From assembly GCA_903848645.1 (NCBI GenBank), contig CAINGU010000042.1:36978-100977 (forward strand): 64,000 nt of DNA, in the 5' to 3' direction. How positions within the stretch are numbered: position 1 is the stretch's first letter; each line of letters opens with the position of its first letter. This document shows positions 54,058 through 63,304 of the stretch, piece by piece. The notes below the pieces were generated by a model that ran no database searches, was not told the DNA's origin, and saw nothing but the letters and a program-made list of their open reading frames with translations. Origin of the DNA: an uncultured cyanobacterium (lineage in GTDB: Bacteria > Cyanobacteriota > Cyanobacteriia > Cyanobacteriales > Nostocaceae). The translations under genes and the position numbers were made by a program.

Positions 54058-55212
54058 ATGAAAATTAAGTATTTTAGTTTCCAAACTCAGAAGCTCATCC
54101 CTTGTCTATCTATAGTTTTAACTATACTCTGTTTTGCCTATTTTATCAGAGGTTTTTATTACTTACTAATAGATGAAATCGGTGCAAAAGATTTATATTC
54201 TCGCTGGCAAGAACAACAATATATTTATCGTGGTTTATATCCTTATGATATTACCAAAGGTTCGCTTCTTATAGATCCCAAAATTGGAGCGATAACATCA
54301 GGGGGATATCCACCTTGGGCTTTTTTCTCTGGGTTGATATTTTTGCCACCTATTTCTTTTGAATTAACGCGCTGGTATTATGGTCTGTTAAATACCATAT
54401 CCCTAGTTATTTTAGCTGTTTTTGCTTATCAAATAGGCAAACCCTATGGAAAATTAACAGCTTGGTTTACAGTAGTTGCTTGTTTATCAATTAGCAGTCA
54501 TTCTACTACTCTTGGCGTTGGTCAATATGGCATTATTATTAATGCTTTATTAATAGGGGTATTTTGGCTATTGCAAAAAGGGCGTAACTTTTCGGCAGGG
54601 GTGCTTTTAGGTTTTGCTTTACTCAAGCCCAGTATTTCTGCACTTTACTTCTTTATTTTAGTTATTCGTAAAAGAGTTGATTCAGTATTTGCTTGCGGAC
54701 TTTATATTGTAATTAGCAGTTCAATCATAGGAGTGATTACACAGGTTTCTCCTATTTATATGATTCAAAAAATGATTAAAGTTTCCAAATATTATGTGAA
54801 TAGTGGCTATTCGGGAATTAATGTTCTGACGAATTTGGGGATTAATCCAGCTACAGCCACAATATTCTTAGCTATAGTTGGGACTGCTATAGTTATAAGT
54901 CTGTTTTATTTATTTAAGGATCATTCTTTGCTGTTTCTATTGGCTATAGCTTCTGTTATTGGTAGATTATGGACTTATCATTTAATTTATGATAATGTCA
55001 TGTTAGTTTTCTTGTTATTAGCAGTAATTGATTTGACTTTTAATAAGCCAAATAAATCAAATATTTTGATATTAACCTTAGTTTTATTGAGTTTATCACT
55101 TCCTGCGAAAGTCACGGATTTACCATTTGTACAAATCATCCAAAGCACAATTTGGGTATCAGTTTTTCTTTATGTTCTGATCAGGGCTATTTCATTCTCA
55201 AAGAGAGGATAA
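54058..55212 (+). CDS. GT87-like (DUF2029) membrane glycosyltransferase, 3' end replaced by an IS
   Basis: The 384-residue protein has about nine membrane helices and the family-typical NGGYPPW-like text, here SGGYPPWAFFSGLIFLPPIS near residue 80, an acidic pair in the first loop (LLIDEIGAKDLYSRW) and LLGFALLKPSISALYFF near 178. Such enzymes use lipid-linked sugars such as polyprenyl-phosphate mannose. The last nine codons (RAISFSKRG) and the stop lie in the left end of the IS remnant starting at 55182, so the natural C-terminus was lost. It may still be active. The 286-base gap upstream holds a HIP1-like repeat (53911) and no gene. Confidence 0.8.
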   Translation: MKIKYFSFQTQKLIPCLSIVLTILCFAYFIRGFYYLLIDEIGAKDLYSRWQEQQYIYRGLYPYDITKGSLLIDPKIGAITSGGYPPWAFFSGLIFLPPISFELTRWYYGLLNTISLVILAVFAYQIGKPYGKLTAWFTVVACLSISSHSTTLGVGQYGIIINALLIGVFWLLQKGRNFSAGVLLGFALLKPSISALYFFILVIRKRVDSVFACGLYIVISSSIIGVITQVSPIYMIQKMIKVSKYYVNSGYSGINVLTNLGINPATATIFLAIVGTAIVISLFYLFKDHSLLFLLAIASVIGRLWTYHLIYDNVMLVFLLLAVIDLTFNKPNKSNILILTLVLLSLSLPAKVTDLPFVQIIQSTIWVSVFLYVLIRAISFSKRG

Positions 55213-55345
55213 AATGGTAGAGACCACTAGGCATCTATGAGCAGGAAAAATGTCAGAAATAGCAATTCTAGAAGCATTCACAGACTTACCAGACCCCAGA
55301 AGAACCGCAGGACAACGCCATGAAAAAGCACTATGTATAGCATTG
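55182..55345 (+). mobile_element. ISAs1-like insertion sequence remnant (right flank of the glycan island)
   Basis: The first 157 bases equal 41466-41622 except for one base, including the IS end cagggctatttcattct and the transposase start MSEIAILEAFTDLPDPRRTA. The copy breaks off at about 55345, inside the transposase, where a response-regulator fragment begins. It has the same orientation as the left copy. Confidence 0.88.
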
Positions 55346-55530
55346 CCCTGGGTAAACCTCAATCTTGGATTATCGCTTTAACCGCTAATGCTTTAGAAAC
55401 AGATCGGCAAATATGTTTAGATGTAGGGATGAATGATTTTATTACTAAACCCCTGAACATACCAGACATTACCCGCGCCTTGTCAGCATATTTGGAAAAA
55501 TCAGGTGGGCAATACCCACCTCCATGTTAA
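55346..55530 (+). pseudogene. Response-regulator receiver domain, C-terminal fragment
   Basis: About 60 codons encode LGKPQSWIIALTANALETDR followed by GMNDFITKPLNIPDITRALS, the last third of a receiver domain of the hybrid-histidine-kinase kind (ALTANA and the KPL lysine loop). The phosphorylated aspartate and everything upstream are missing, cut by the IS remnant. It shows that the right IS end now joins DNA that once belonged to a sensor kinase gene. The fused frame has an upstream ATG at 55333 but no credible function. Confidence 0.8.
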
Positions 55531-55543
55531 ATTAATAACCTTA

Positions 55544-55681
55544 TTAATCATCGTGATCATCAAAGGGATCATCTAATTCCTGGCTTGGGGGCCCAAAAGA
55601 TGTGTAAATTGCCATACCAGTAATAGCAACTAATGCCGCGCAAAAGGAAATTCCAAGCACTGTAGCGGGTTCAAAGTCCAT
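55544..55681 (-). CDS. psbN: Photosystem II protein PsbN
   Basis: A 45-residue protein starts MDFEPATVLGISFCAALVAI, continues TGMAIYTSFGPPSQELDDPF and ends with an acidic DDHDD tail; this is PsbN, a one-helix thylakoid protein needed for photosystem II assembly and repair. It lies divergent from psbH, as in other cyanobacteria. The gene is short but the match is unmistakable. Confidence 0.95.
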   Translation of the reverse strand: MDFEPATVLGISFCAALVAITGMAIYTSFGPPSQELDDPFDDHDD

Positions 55682-56091
55682 AAATTTAGATACATATTAT
55701 GAAAGCTATGTTTATAGAATATTACAAAATTTAACTTAAATAACATTTCCACCTAGAGCTAACCCAAATAAACTACCTGCCTAGTGGTATGATGGTAAAT
55801 CTAGGGAAAAACTCCATCAATATCGCTAAACAAAGATCACAAACTGCGATAATTTAATAAAAGCTTTTGGATTAATCCATTTACTGGGAGACAAACGGGA
55901 ACTTATCCGCCAACGGATAAAAGCTTGGGTAATTATTCGTGGCAAGGACACGAGTAAGCGCGAACTATTAAACCTGTAATTAAGTAACTCTAAAACAGGC
56001 AAGTTCAATCCAAGAATCCTCAACCTATTCAGGCTGGGGAATGTCTAAAGAAAATTTAAAAAAGCTTTGGTAACTGAATCTTAGGTGAACT
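55682..56091. other. psbN-psbH divergent intergenic region with a gene remnant
   Basis: The 410-base gap must contain both promoters. A rightward open stretch at 55830-55979 encodes AFGLIHLLGDKRELIRQRIK and WVIIRGKDTSKRELLNL without a start codon; I do not recognise it and take it as a remnant. The gap seems longer than usual for psbN-psbH because of this insert. Confidence 0.45.
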
Positions 56092-56295
56092 ATGGCACAA
56101 CGGACTAGGTTGGGAGACGTTCTCAGACCCTTAAATGCTGAGTATGGTAAGGTATCTCCTGGTTGGGGAACAACACCTTTAATGGGTGTGTTTATGGGTT
56201 TATTTCTCGTATTTCTGCTAATTATCCTCCAAGTTTATAACAAGTCTCTGTTAATTCAGGATGTGCTTGTTGATTGGCGCAGTTTAGGCGGCTAA
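56092..56295 (+). CDS. psbH: Photosystem II 10 kDa phosphoprotein homologue PsbH
   Basis: The 67-residue protein starts [20 protein letters not shown] and has a single membrane helix ([20 protein letters not shown]), as PsbH of cyanobacteria, which supports the quinone site and bicarbonate binding of photosystem II. The N-terminal phosphorylation segment of plants is absent. A terminator follows 40 bases after the stop. It is divergent from psbN. Confidence 0.97.
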   Translation: MAQRTRLGDVLRPLNAEYGKVSPGWGTTPLMGVFMGLFLVFLLIILQVYNKSLLIQDVLVDWRSLGG

Positions 56296-56335
56296 TCGCT
56301 ATCTAGCTATTCGGCTAATATGACAATTAGCATCT

Positions 56336-56358
56336 ACCCGGCTTGTCCGGGTTTTTTT
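56336..56358 (+). terminator. Rho-independent terminator after psbH
   Basis: The stem ACCCGG-cttgt-CCGGGT is followed by seven T (56352-56358), directed rightward and placed before tatA. Confidence 0.9.
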
Positions 56359-56438
56359 ATTAGTCATAAAAACACCGGAAAATAGCGATAAAATTAGCCT
56401 ATATAGCAAGAAGGCTTCTAAGTTTACAGGAGAGCAAG

Positions 56439-56699
56439 ATGAATATATTTGGTATCGGTTTACCAGAAATGGGTGTAATTATGGTAGTGGCATTATTGAT
56501 ATTTGGACCGAAAAAGTTACCAGAAATAGGGCGCAGTCTCGGGAAAACCATTCGCAGTTTTCAAGAAGCTTCTAGTGAATTTCAAAATGAGTTCAAACGC
56601 GAAACTGAACAATTGAAAGAAACTGTACAAACAAAAGCTGAACTGGAAACTAAACACATTGAAGCTGGAAAACACCAGCAGGAAAATATACAAGGATGA
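56439..56699 (+). CDS. tatA: Twin-arginine translocase subunit TatA/E
   Basis: TatA forms the protein-conducting part of the Tat pathway for folded proteins. The 86-residue protein starts MNIFGIGLPEMGVIMVVALL, with the short membrane helix, then the hallmark FGPKKLPEIGRSLGKTIRSF amphipathic helix and an acidic-basic tail. Ribosome-binding site aggag lies upstream. The stop overlaps the pth start by 4 bases (ATGA). Confidence 0.95.
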   Translation: MNIFGIGLPEMGVIMVVALLIFGPKKLPEIGRSLGKTIRSFQEASSEFQNEFKRETEQLKETVQTKAELETKHIEAGKHQQENIQG

Positions 56700-57340
56700 A
56701 GGACGAAGCACTAAAACAAACGGCTTTGGTGATTCCCCAGCTAATTGTTGGACTAGGAAACCCAGAGCCTAAATATGACCAAACTCGCCACAATATCGGC
56801 TTTGCAGCTATAGATACCCTAGCTCGTGCTTGGCAAATTTCTCTAGCTGAAAATCGCAAGTTTCAAGGAGAGTTTGGTGAGGGGACTGCACCAGGTAGCA
56901 CTAAAATCCGCTTACTTAAACCCTTAACGTATATGAATCGCTCAGGACAAGCTATCCAAGCCGTAACCAATTGGTACAAATTACCCCCTGAATCCGTATT
57001 AGTAATTTACGATGATTTGGATTTACCCTTGGGAAAAACTCGCTTACGCTTGTCTGGTTCTGCTGGTGGACATAATGGCATGAAAAGCATTATTTCTCAC
57101 CTGAATACCCAAAACTTCCCTAGATTACGAATTGGGATAGGTAAACCAAAAGGTGCAATAGATGGGGATAATTCTCATACCGTCTCTCATGTTTTAGGAC
57201 GATTTTCCAGCACAGAAAATAAAGTCATGTCTCAAGTTTTAGACTTTGTTGTTGATTGTGTAGAATTTAGCTTTAAACAAGGCGTAGAAAAGGCAATGAA
57301 TCGTTGCAACACCCAGAGTTTTGCAGATATTGAGTCTTAA
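56696..57340 (+). CDS. pth: Peptidyl-tRNA hydrolase
   Basis: Pth frees tRNA from peptidyl-tRNA dropped by ribosomes. The 214-residue protein has LIVGLGNPEPKYDQTRHNIG followed by F (residues 17-37, containing the catalytic histidine), KPLTYMNRSGQAI near 80, the catalytic aspartate in VIYDDLDLPLGK near 103, and GGHNGMKSIISHL near 124. The first 15 residues precede the usual start and may be a lineage extension. It is translationally coupled to tatA. Confidence 0.96.
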   Translation: MKDEALKQTALVIPQLIVGLGNPEPKYDQTRHNIGFAAIDTLARAWQISLAENRKFQGEFGEGTAPGSTKIRLLKPLTYMNRSGQAIQAVTNWYKLPPESVLVIYDDLDLPLGKTRLRLSGSAGGHNGMKSIISHLNTQNFPRLRIGIGKPKGAIDGDNSHTVSHVLGRFSSTENKVMSQVLDFVVDCVEFSFKQGVEKAMNRCNTQSFADIES

Positions 57341-57790
57341 CTAATACCAATTCTATATGAAACTGCACAGAATCATAAAATCCATTGATTCATCCGTCTT
57401 TATCTGCGTTCATCTGCGTTCAATTATTCTTAATTTGGTATGAGGTGGGTAACGTTATCGTTAACCCACAATTTTTAATAATTTATAATTAGCTTCACCA
57501 ATAGCGGACATAATCTTACGCTATCATGATTTTTAGTTGGTTTTGATACTGCATTTCTATTTCTATCAACAGATAATAATTAAATCTTCAATCATTCTAG
57601 ATTACCATCTGACACAAAATTAACAATTAGTTTCATACAGCAGATTTCGCTCTAATGAGGTACAAACTTGAATTATGAAACTCTTGTAGTGCGGGCATCT
57701 TGCCCGCTGGATATGTACCTCATAACACCGGAAAGTGCTGTAACTAATAACTAATAACCAATGACTAATGACTAATTAGGTTTTGTTCTG
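57341..57790. other. Intergenic region with dispersed repeats
   Basis: No gene is found in these 450 bases. They carry tttatctgcgttcatctgcg near 57400, the repeat also found at 34440 and, inverted, at 8244, and gtgcgggcatcttgcccgct near 57692, a palindrome related to those at 138 and 41750. The final 60 bases contain runs of taataacta-type short repeats. Confidence 0.5.
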
Positions 57791-58399
57791 ATGTCAAATA
57801 TTTACAATACCCAAGAGTTAATTCAGATTTTGGCAACCGAACGCCAAGCTTGCTTAAAAGGTGAACGTTTAAAGTTAGAATTAACAACTTCTGGTAATCC
57901 CTTGATAGACCAGTTTATCAGCACTGACGGACTGCAAAGATTCACGGCTTACCAAGATTTTAAAACCTCTATTCATGAATATCAAAGAGAAAATCAAGTT
58001 TCTGGAATTATCTGGCAAGATATTACTATTAAAGGTAAAAATTTGCATTATCCAGAAATTGATGCCGAATTAATTGCTTTAGAAAGTGATTTAGAAATAT
58101 TGAAATCTACCAAAGACTCAATTTTAGAATTTTGGTATACAACAACAGTAGAAATGGATTTGTATTTAAGTTTTAGTAATGGTAAACAACATCAACAAGT
58201 TATCAAAGTAGATGTAGAGAGAATTACCCAAAGAACAGAATGGGCAACCTTATTAAAATGGGAAAACCCGAATTTTTTAGAAATTATTTTGCAATTAGGT
58301 TGGGGACAACCGCAAGAAGCCACTTATAAACGGGGAAGACCATTAGCTGGTAGTGAATTTATTCATGCGGTCAATCCGGGTTGTTATCCTATCGGTTAA
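57791..58399 (+). CDS. Conserved hypothetical protein, 202 aa
   Basis: The soluble protein starts MSNIYNTQELIQILATERQA, with DQFISTDGLQRFTAYQDFKT near 40 and LGWGQPQEATYKRGRPLAGS near the end. It has the composition of a normal cytoplasmic protein, but I do not recognise a domain. Its stop overlaps the end of the convergent DnaJ-domain gene by 4 bases. Confidence 0.65.
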   Translation: MSNIYNTQELIQILATERQACLKGERLKLELTTSGNPLIDQFISTDGLQRFTAYQDFKTSIHEYQRENQVSGIIWQDITIKGKNLHYPEIDAELIALESDLEILKSTKDSILEFWYTTTVEMDLYLSFSNGKQHQQVIKVDVERITQRTEWATLLKWENPNFLEIILQLGWGQPQEATYKRGRPLAGSEFIHAVNPGCYPIG

Positions 58400-59082
58400 A
58401 CCGACTCTTGCGCTTCCTGATGCAATCTTTTAGCTATCCGAAATAATTCTTGGCCTGTGTGCAAATAGCGCTCATCATAGTTCAATGGGAAGTACGCTAA
58501 CTCTTCTATTCCGTCTCCCACTTGACTCATACAGTAGTAAATATGCGCTGCTGCTGCTGCAAAACTGGCAGGATTTGGCAAAGAACGAAACTTAATTTGC
58601 GCGTCCTTCAAGTCTTCTCGACAGGATTCTAAATAATCTTGAAATTCGTCTAAAAGATCATCATCAAAAGGATCTGCGGCTAATTCCTCAATTTGTGCTT
58701 CTAAAGAATTGAGAATTGTACAGAGTATCCGATTTACTGGTTTATAAACTAAACGTAACCATTCCTCAACGTTCTCATCAACATCTTTTCTAGTTTTTCT
58801 AGCTGCTTTGTAATGTTGTTGAGCAGATTCTGCACGTTTTTGGCGAACCTGATGGAATTGTTCCTTGCTATGACGGAGTTTTTCATCATAATTAAGGCGA
58901 CTTTTACTATCACTCAACACTTCATAAGCAGCATTAACACGAATAATTTGCTCATTGTCTGTGATTTCTTGATTACTATCAGGATGAAAAATTTTCACCA
59001 AGCGGCGATAAGCTTGTTTAATCTCCGCTTGGTTGGCATGGTTACTAATTTTTAGGGTATCGTAGTGGTTAAAATCGGACAT
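58396..59082 (-). CDS. DnaJ-domain protein
   Basis: The 228-residue protein begins with a J-domain (DFNHYDTLKISNHANQAEIK, then YRRLVKIFHPDSNQEIT, with HPD at about 34-36 and AAYEVLSDSKSRLNYD at about 51-66). The rest is helical without the glycine/phenylalanine and zinc parts of true DnaJ, so it is a co-chaperone of type III acting with an Hsp70. It lies 15 bases after cysK (59098) in the same direction, perhaps one transcript. Confidence 0.88.
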   Translation of the reverse strand: MSDFNHYDTLKISNHANQAEIKQAYRRLVKIFHPDSNQEITDNEQIIRVNAAYEVLSDSKSRLNYDEKLRHSKEQFHQVRQKRAESAQQHYKAARKTRKDVDENVEEWLRLVYKPVNRILCTILNSLEAQIEELAADPFDDDLLDEFQDYLESCREDLKDAQIKFRSLPNPASFAAAAAHIYYCMSQVGDGIEELAYFPLNYDERYLHTGQELFRIAKRLHQEAQESV

Positions 59083-59097
59083 GAATCCAATAGATTG

Positions 59098-60060
59098 TTA
59101 ACTAGGGCTAGTTGCGGTTTTCGCTTCTAGGTCTTGGAATAAAGGTGTGCTTAAATATCTCTCACCGAAACTAGGCTGAATCATCACAATTAAGCGGCCC
59201 TGATTTTCTGGACGTTGGGCGACACGAACCGCCGCACAAAGGGCTGCACCAGTGGAGATTCCAGACAATAATCCTTCCTCCCTGGCTAATTTGCGACTAA
59301 AAGCGATCGCTTCGTCATCAGTAACCGTAATCACCTCATCAATCAATTCTACCTTTAAGACTTGAGGAATGAAACCTGCCCCAATGCCTTGAACTTTGTG
59401 GGGACCTGGTTTACCTCCCGATAATATAGGGCTATTAGCTGGTTCTACAGCGATCGCTTGAAAACTCGGTTTCCGTGCTTTAAGCACTTCTGCAACCCCA
59501 GTAATCGTCCCCCCTGTCCCCACTCCTGCTACTATCATATCTACCAGTCCATCAGTATCTGACCAAATTTCCTCAGCGGTAGTTTCCCGATGAATTTGGG
59601 CATTTGCCGGGTTGCGGAATTGCTGCAACATATAGGAGTATGGTGTTCTATCCACTATGTCTTGCGCCCGACGAATCGCCCCACTCATCCCCTCAATCCC
59701 CGGTGTGAGTTCCAATTGGGCCCCATAAGCCCTTAACATTGCCCGCCGTTCCGCGCTCATGGTTTCCGGCATTGTTAAAATTAATTTATACCCCTTAGCC
59801 GCCGCCGCCATTGCTAAAGCAATTCCGGTATTTCCCGATGTTGGTTCTACTAAAATTGTCTTACCAGGCGCAATTAATCCTTCTTTCTCAGCCGCAGTAA
59901 TCATACTTACCCCAATGCGGTCTTTTACCGATGCTGAGGGGTTCATACTTTCCAATTTCACGAGAATTTTAGCTACACAACCTAATTCTTGAGGAATCCG
60001 GTTTAACTTTACTAGGGGTGTGCGTCCTACCAATTCCGTAATATTTTCAGCAATTCGCAT
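59098..60060 (-). CDS. cysK: Cysteine synthase A, second copy
   Basis: The 320-residue enzyme carries [12 protein letters not shown], the PLP lysine in [46 protein letters not shown] and [17 protein letters not shown]. It is clearly related to the copy at 7224 but differs at many positions, so it is an old duplicate. The Rrf2-type regulator gene lies 17 bases upstream in the same direction, which implies control by that regulator, as known for cysteine-metabolism repressors of the CymR type. Confidence 0.95.
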   Translation of the reverse strand: MRIAENITELVGRTPLVKLNRIPQELGCVAKILVKLESMNPSASVKDRIGVSMITAAEKEGLIAPGKTILVEPTSGNTGIALAMAAAAKGYKLILTMPETMSAERRAMLRAYGAQLELTPGIEGMSGAIRRAQDIVDRTPYSYMLQQFRNPANAQIHRETTAEEIWSDTDGLVDMIVAGVGTGGTITGVAEVLKARKPSFQAIAVEPANSPILSGGKPGPHKVQGIGAGFIPQVLKVELIDEVITVTDDEAIAFSRKLAREEGLLSGISTGAALCAAVRVAQRPENQGRLIVMIQPSFGERYLSTPLFQDLEAKTATSPS

Positions 60061-60077
60061 GATCAGTTTTTACGTCC

Positions 60078-60515
60078 TTAAATGTAGTACATGATATCCA
60101 ACTGCTTCCGGGAATCTCGTTTTTCACAAAGATCCTGAAGCGAATAGTTTTGTAACACTAAATTTGCCGCCTGACGTGCTTCTTGCCAAATTTCTGACAC
60201 CACAGAATTATCTAAACTTGTGGGGTTAGGATTTTGCTCAGTAGTCTGCACATCTAAACCTTCTAAACATTCTAAAATCTCAAAGATACTAATTTTCCGA
60301 GGTTCTCGCGCCAATAAATAGCCACCTTTTGAACCCCGTTGACTCTTAACTATACCCCCACGTCGCAAAGTTGCTAACAGTTGTTCTAAATAGCGATCAG
60401 GTATCTTTTGTTGCGTCGCTATTTGCCGAATTTGCATCGGTTCACCGTTTTCATAATGAGTAGCCATTTCTAATAACGCCAAAATTGCGTATTCAGATTT
60501 ACAGGATAGTTCCAC
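60078..60515 (-). CDS. Rrf2-family transcriptional regulator
   Basis: The 145-residue protein has the Rrf2 winged helix: CKSEYAILALLEMATHYENG, IRQIATQQKIPDRYLEQLLA and KSQRGSKGGYLLAREPRKIS. The three cysteines used by IscR-type members for an iron-sulfur cluster are not arranged in the usual CxxC pattern (only C84-like and one near 133 appear), so it is more like CymR/CysR, which sense cysteine supply. It sits directly upstream of cysK and probably controls it. Confidence 0.88.
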   Translation of the reverse strand: MELSCKSEYAILALLEMATHYENGEPMQIRQIATQQKIPDRYLEQLLATLRRGGIVKSQRGSKGGYLLAREPRKISIFEILECLEGLDVQTTEQNPNPTSLDNSVVSEIWQEARQAANLVLQNYSLQDLCEKRDSRKQLDIMYYI

Positions 60516-60629
60516 AAGCAGTAATCCAAGATGAAGGTTGAAGTATTTGAAGTATGAAGATGAGCAAAACCTTACAGTTCATCTCTTTTCTAGTATACTC
60601 CGGTTCTCCACTGGGGTTTTTCTCCCCAC

Positions 60630-60655
60630 AAAAAAACCCCGCCTCATGGCAGGGT
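60630..60655 (-). terminator. Rho-independent terminator of the porin gene
   Basis: Leftward, ACCCTGCC-atga-GGCGGGGT (one G-T pair) is followed by six T. It lies 38 bases after the porin stop. Confidence 0.9.
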
Positions 60656-60693
60656 AAAATAACTTGTAAAGTTATTAACAAACTTTTAACTAT

Positions 60694-62457
60694 CTAGAAG
60701 CTGAAAGTTGTTCTCAATGTACCGATAAAGGCATCATTACTGTTAGTATTTTGTCCAGGTGATGTCACCCAAATAACTCCAGGAGTAACTGAGATATTTT
60801 CGGAAACGCGATACTTATAGAAGCCTTCAACTTGGTATGGAGTCTCTCTACCAGTCGCACCTAGTGAGTAGGGTTGAGCACCACCAAAGATACCCAAGAC
60901 ATTACCTTTTTTACCAAAGTCAGGTAACGCTAAACCAACTCCATAGCTCCAAGCTTCTCTACCAACACCAGCACCTTCAGGAACAATGTCATGATAGGAA
61001 ACGAAACCACTGACAGATAGTTTGTCACTAGGTTTGAAAGCGGCGGAAAGACCGTAGGAGTTACTAGAGCTAGGACCAGCTACAGTTGGGGTGTTAGCTT
61101 GTGAAGTACCTACTAAAGCATTACCATCATTAAGTCCTGAATCAAATAAGTTGCTATTTGCTTTTTGATAACCATGTACATAGGTAGCAGCTAAAGCAAC
61201 CCGATTACCAACATTAAAATTCAACTGACCTAAAGCTGCATAGTTACCGTCAAATAATCCGTTACCAGGGGCAGGATTAGCAGCATTTGATCCCACGCCC
61301 GCAGTTGTGTTATTTGAAGCCAAGTAACCTAATGTGATGGAACTTGGTTTTAATAAACTACTACCAGGTTTCCCAAAAGGTACATTCAATGCAATACCAG
61401 AACCGCCACCAATCCGGTAAATGGGGTTTTCAGATGCAAAGGTACTTAAAGCACCCTTACCACCATCTGTTTTATCAAAGAAGTAGGGGTTGTTAACAGC
61501 CGCATAATCGCTGTGTTGGCCACCACTGGCTGCAATATAAACTCTTGCTGGACCAACAGGAGCTTCATAAGTTAATTTGTCAATTTTAACACTGTTATTA
61601 CCTGTGCTACCGACTTGAAAAGTTTGTTTACCAACTCCAGCAGCATTAATAGAAGTACCAGTGTTGTCTTTGAAATCAAAGCCTGTAGCATTACCAGCAG
61701 CCAGACGGGTTGTCAACATATCTCTACCCGTAAAGCTGGTTTCCAAGCCTAAACGAACTCTGTCTTGCAATACTGCCCGGTTAGCTTTGCCTGTTTCACT
61801 ACCAAAAGCATCGGTGGCAGCAAAAATAGCTTCACCTTTTAATTTAGTGGTAGTGGAGAATTGATGTGCCTCCAATTCAGCAGTCCGTGCTTCTAAAGAG
61901 TCTACGCGACCACGTAAAGTTGCTAGTTCTGCGGAAAACTCTTCTTGCAAACGCTGTAATGTCGCTAAATCCTGCTTTGTTACCAAATCAGCCGTTGCTG
62001 TGGCAATCAATTCGTTCACACGATCTAAACAAGCATTCAAACCAGCCGCAAATTCGTAACGGGTTAAAGCCCGATTACCACGAAATGTGCCATTGGGATA
62101 ACCAGCAATACAACCGTACCGCTCCACCAAAGACTGTAACGATTGGAATGCCCAATCTGTAGGCTGAACATCAGAAAACTGAGAAACTGATGTTACCTGA
62201 TTTAAGGAAGTATTGTTTTCGTTGCTGTAGCGGTTAACCTGAGCTAAAACTTGAGTGTCTCTTGCTTGAGCCAATACTTCTGACTTTTGAGAAACTTCTA
62301 TTGTAGAGGAAGTTCCTACTGATGATGCTTCTGTGGTGCTGCTACTGGGAACTGCGTTGCTTGCCGCAGGCGAAGCGATAGCTGTTGACGATACTAACAA
62401 CGCTGCTCCCAAAATTGCGGGGCTAACCACTAGGGATTTCCACAAGATATTAGACAT
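60694..62457 (-). CDS. SLH-domain OprB-type outer-membrane porin
   Basis: I prefer ATG 62457 (MSNILWKSLVVSPAILGAAL), because the text between the two possible starts, aggagaaaagg, is the ribosome-binding site. Residues 1-35 form a signal peptide. An SLH domain follows (SDVQPTDWAFQSLQSLVERY, GNRALTRYEFAAGLN), then a coiled coil (DLATLQRLQEEFSAELATLR) and a beta-barrel ending in the aromatic TLRTTFSF. This is the cyanobacterial OprB/Som porin type, which exchanges sugars, iron or other small solutes across the outer membrane. It has its own terminator. Confidence 0.92.
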   Translation of the reverse strand: MSNILWKSLVVSPAILGAALLVSSTAIASPAASNAVPSSSTTEASSVGTSSTIEVSQKSEVLAQARDTQVLAQVNRYSNENNTSLNQVTSVSQFSDVQPTDWAFQSLQSLVERYGCIAGYPNGTFRGNRALTRYEFAAGLNACLDRVNELIATATADLVTKQDLATLQRLQEEFSAELATLRGRVDSLEARTAELEAHQFSTTTKLKGEAIFAATDAFGSETGKANRAVLQDRVRLGLETSFTGRDMLTTRLAAGNATGFDFKDNTGTSINAAGVGKQTFQVGSTGNNSVKIDKLTYEAPVGPARVYIAASGGQHSDYAAVNNPYFFDKTDGGKGALSTFASENPIYRIGGGSGIALNVPFGKPGSSLLKPSSITLGYLASNNTTAGVGSNAANPAPGNGLFDGNYAALGQLNFNVGNRVALAATYVHGYQKANSNLFDSGLNDGNALVGTSQANTPTVAGPSSSNSYGLSAAFKPSDKLSVSGFVSYHDIVPEGAGVGREAWSYGVGLALPDFGKKGNVLGIFGGAQPYSLGATGRETPYQVEGFYKYRVSENISVTPGVIWVTSPGQNTNSNDAFIGTLRTTFSF

Positions 62458-62475
62458 TTTTCCTTTTCTCCTCAC

Positions 62476-63154
62476 ACCATATTATAGATAACACTTTTTG
62501 TCGTGATGATTTCTTAGAAATCCGACATCTGATTGAAATCTGATTGAAACCTGTGGATTAGGCATAGCTGCCACCACTACAATTCTAGTTCTCACAAGGC
62601 TAACAATTGATTAACTAATTGTTAAGAATTGATGTGATTAACTTATGTAAAAACTTATAATCATATCCTACGATTATATTATATCGGACTCTAATGATCA
62701 AGATAAGATTTTTTGATCAAGTAACTGTCAATTATTCTGGTAGTATAGTTTATGTATACTAAGTAAATTTGACGAGCTTACCATCGCATCAAATTATTCC
62801 TATCAAGAACGTTAGCTAATAAGCTGTGGCATTGAATAAATTAGACAAGTCTTGAAATATACTTGCAATCAAAACCTTTCTGCTTGATAATTTGTTAGTG
62901 GTTGGTGTTTCGTTTTCACTCCAAAACCTACAAATATGAATGATGCTTTATCCTAATAAATGTTCCATGATCATGATTGACGCGGCTAATCATTGTCAGC
63001 AGATATTTCAGATATTGTCTAATGCGGCTTGTTAAAAATAACTACCTACCACCGCAGATCGAAATTAAAAGAGCAGACTAAACAAGATTTTCAGGCTTTT
63101 TAACTAGTTAATTCACTCATTTCGTTGCGTATTGGTTTAAACCAAAAACTACCT
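62476..63154. other. Upstream region of the porin gene
   Basis: This A/T-rich stretch of about 680 bases has no gene. On the leftward strand it carries a TATAAT near 62685 and, further out, the dyad TAGTATA-N7-TATACTA at 62742-62762, which could be an operator. The spacing inside the dyad does not fit the NtcA consensus. Nothing else can be named. Confidence 0.5.
62742..62762. promoter_or_regulatory. Inverted repeat, possible operator of the porin gene
   Basis: A perfect 7-bp dyad TAGTATA/TATACTA with a 7-base spacer lies about 285 bases before the porin start and about 60 bases upstream of a TATAAT. It is typical in size for a dimeric regulator, which I cannot name. Confidence 0.4.
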
Positions 63155-63203
63155 ATAAAAACTATCCGCCCTGATTTAGATCAGATAATCTAAGTCAGGG
63201 CGG
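63155..63203 (-). terminator. Terminator-like hairpin of the leftward small transcript
   Basis: CCGCCCTGATTTAGAT (63166-63181) pairs with ATCTAAGTCAGGGCGG (63188-63203), 16 bp with one G-T pair and a 6-base loop. In the leftward direction it is followed by ATAGTTTTTA, a moderate U-tract. Confidence 0.75.
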
Positions 63204-63304
63204 TCTAGCGGGTCTTCAAGTTGCAACCAGACTGCCGGAAGGAACTCCGAGCTTGCCTAGCTAATTGAGCTAACTTAGTATCTCAGGATAACTAAGGCTA
63301 ACTT

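Noticed and set aside
55682..56091. Known psbNH RNA motif between psbN and psbH
   Set aside because: I could not find a matching hairpin; the gap is filled with a gene remnant and A/T-rich sequence.
63205..63300. gccggaaggaactccg suggests signal recognition particle RNA
   Set aside because: The conserved SRP helix 8 sequence around ccggaaggaagcagcc is not present and the expected length and flanks do not fit.
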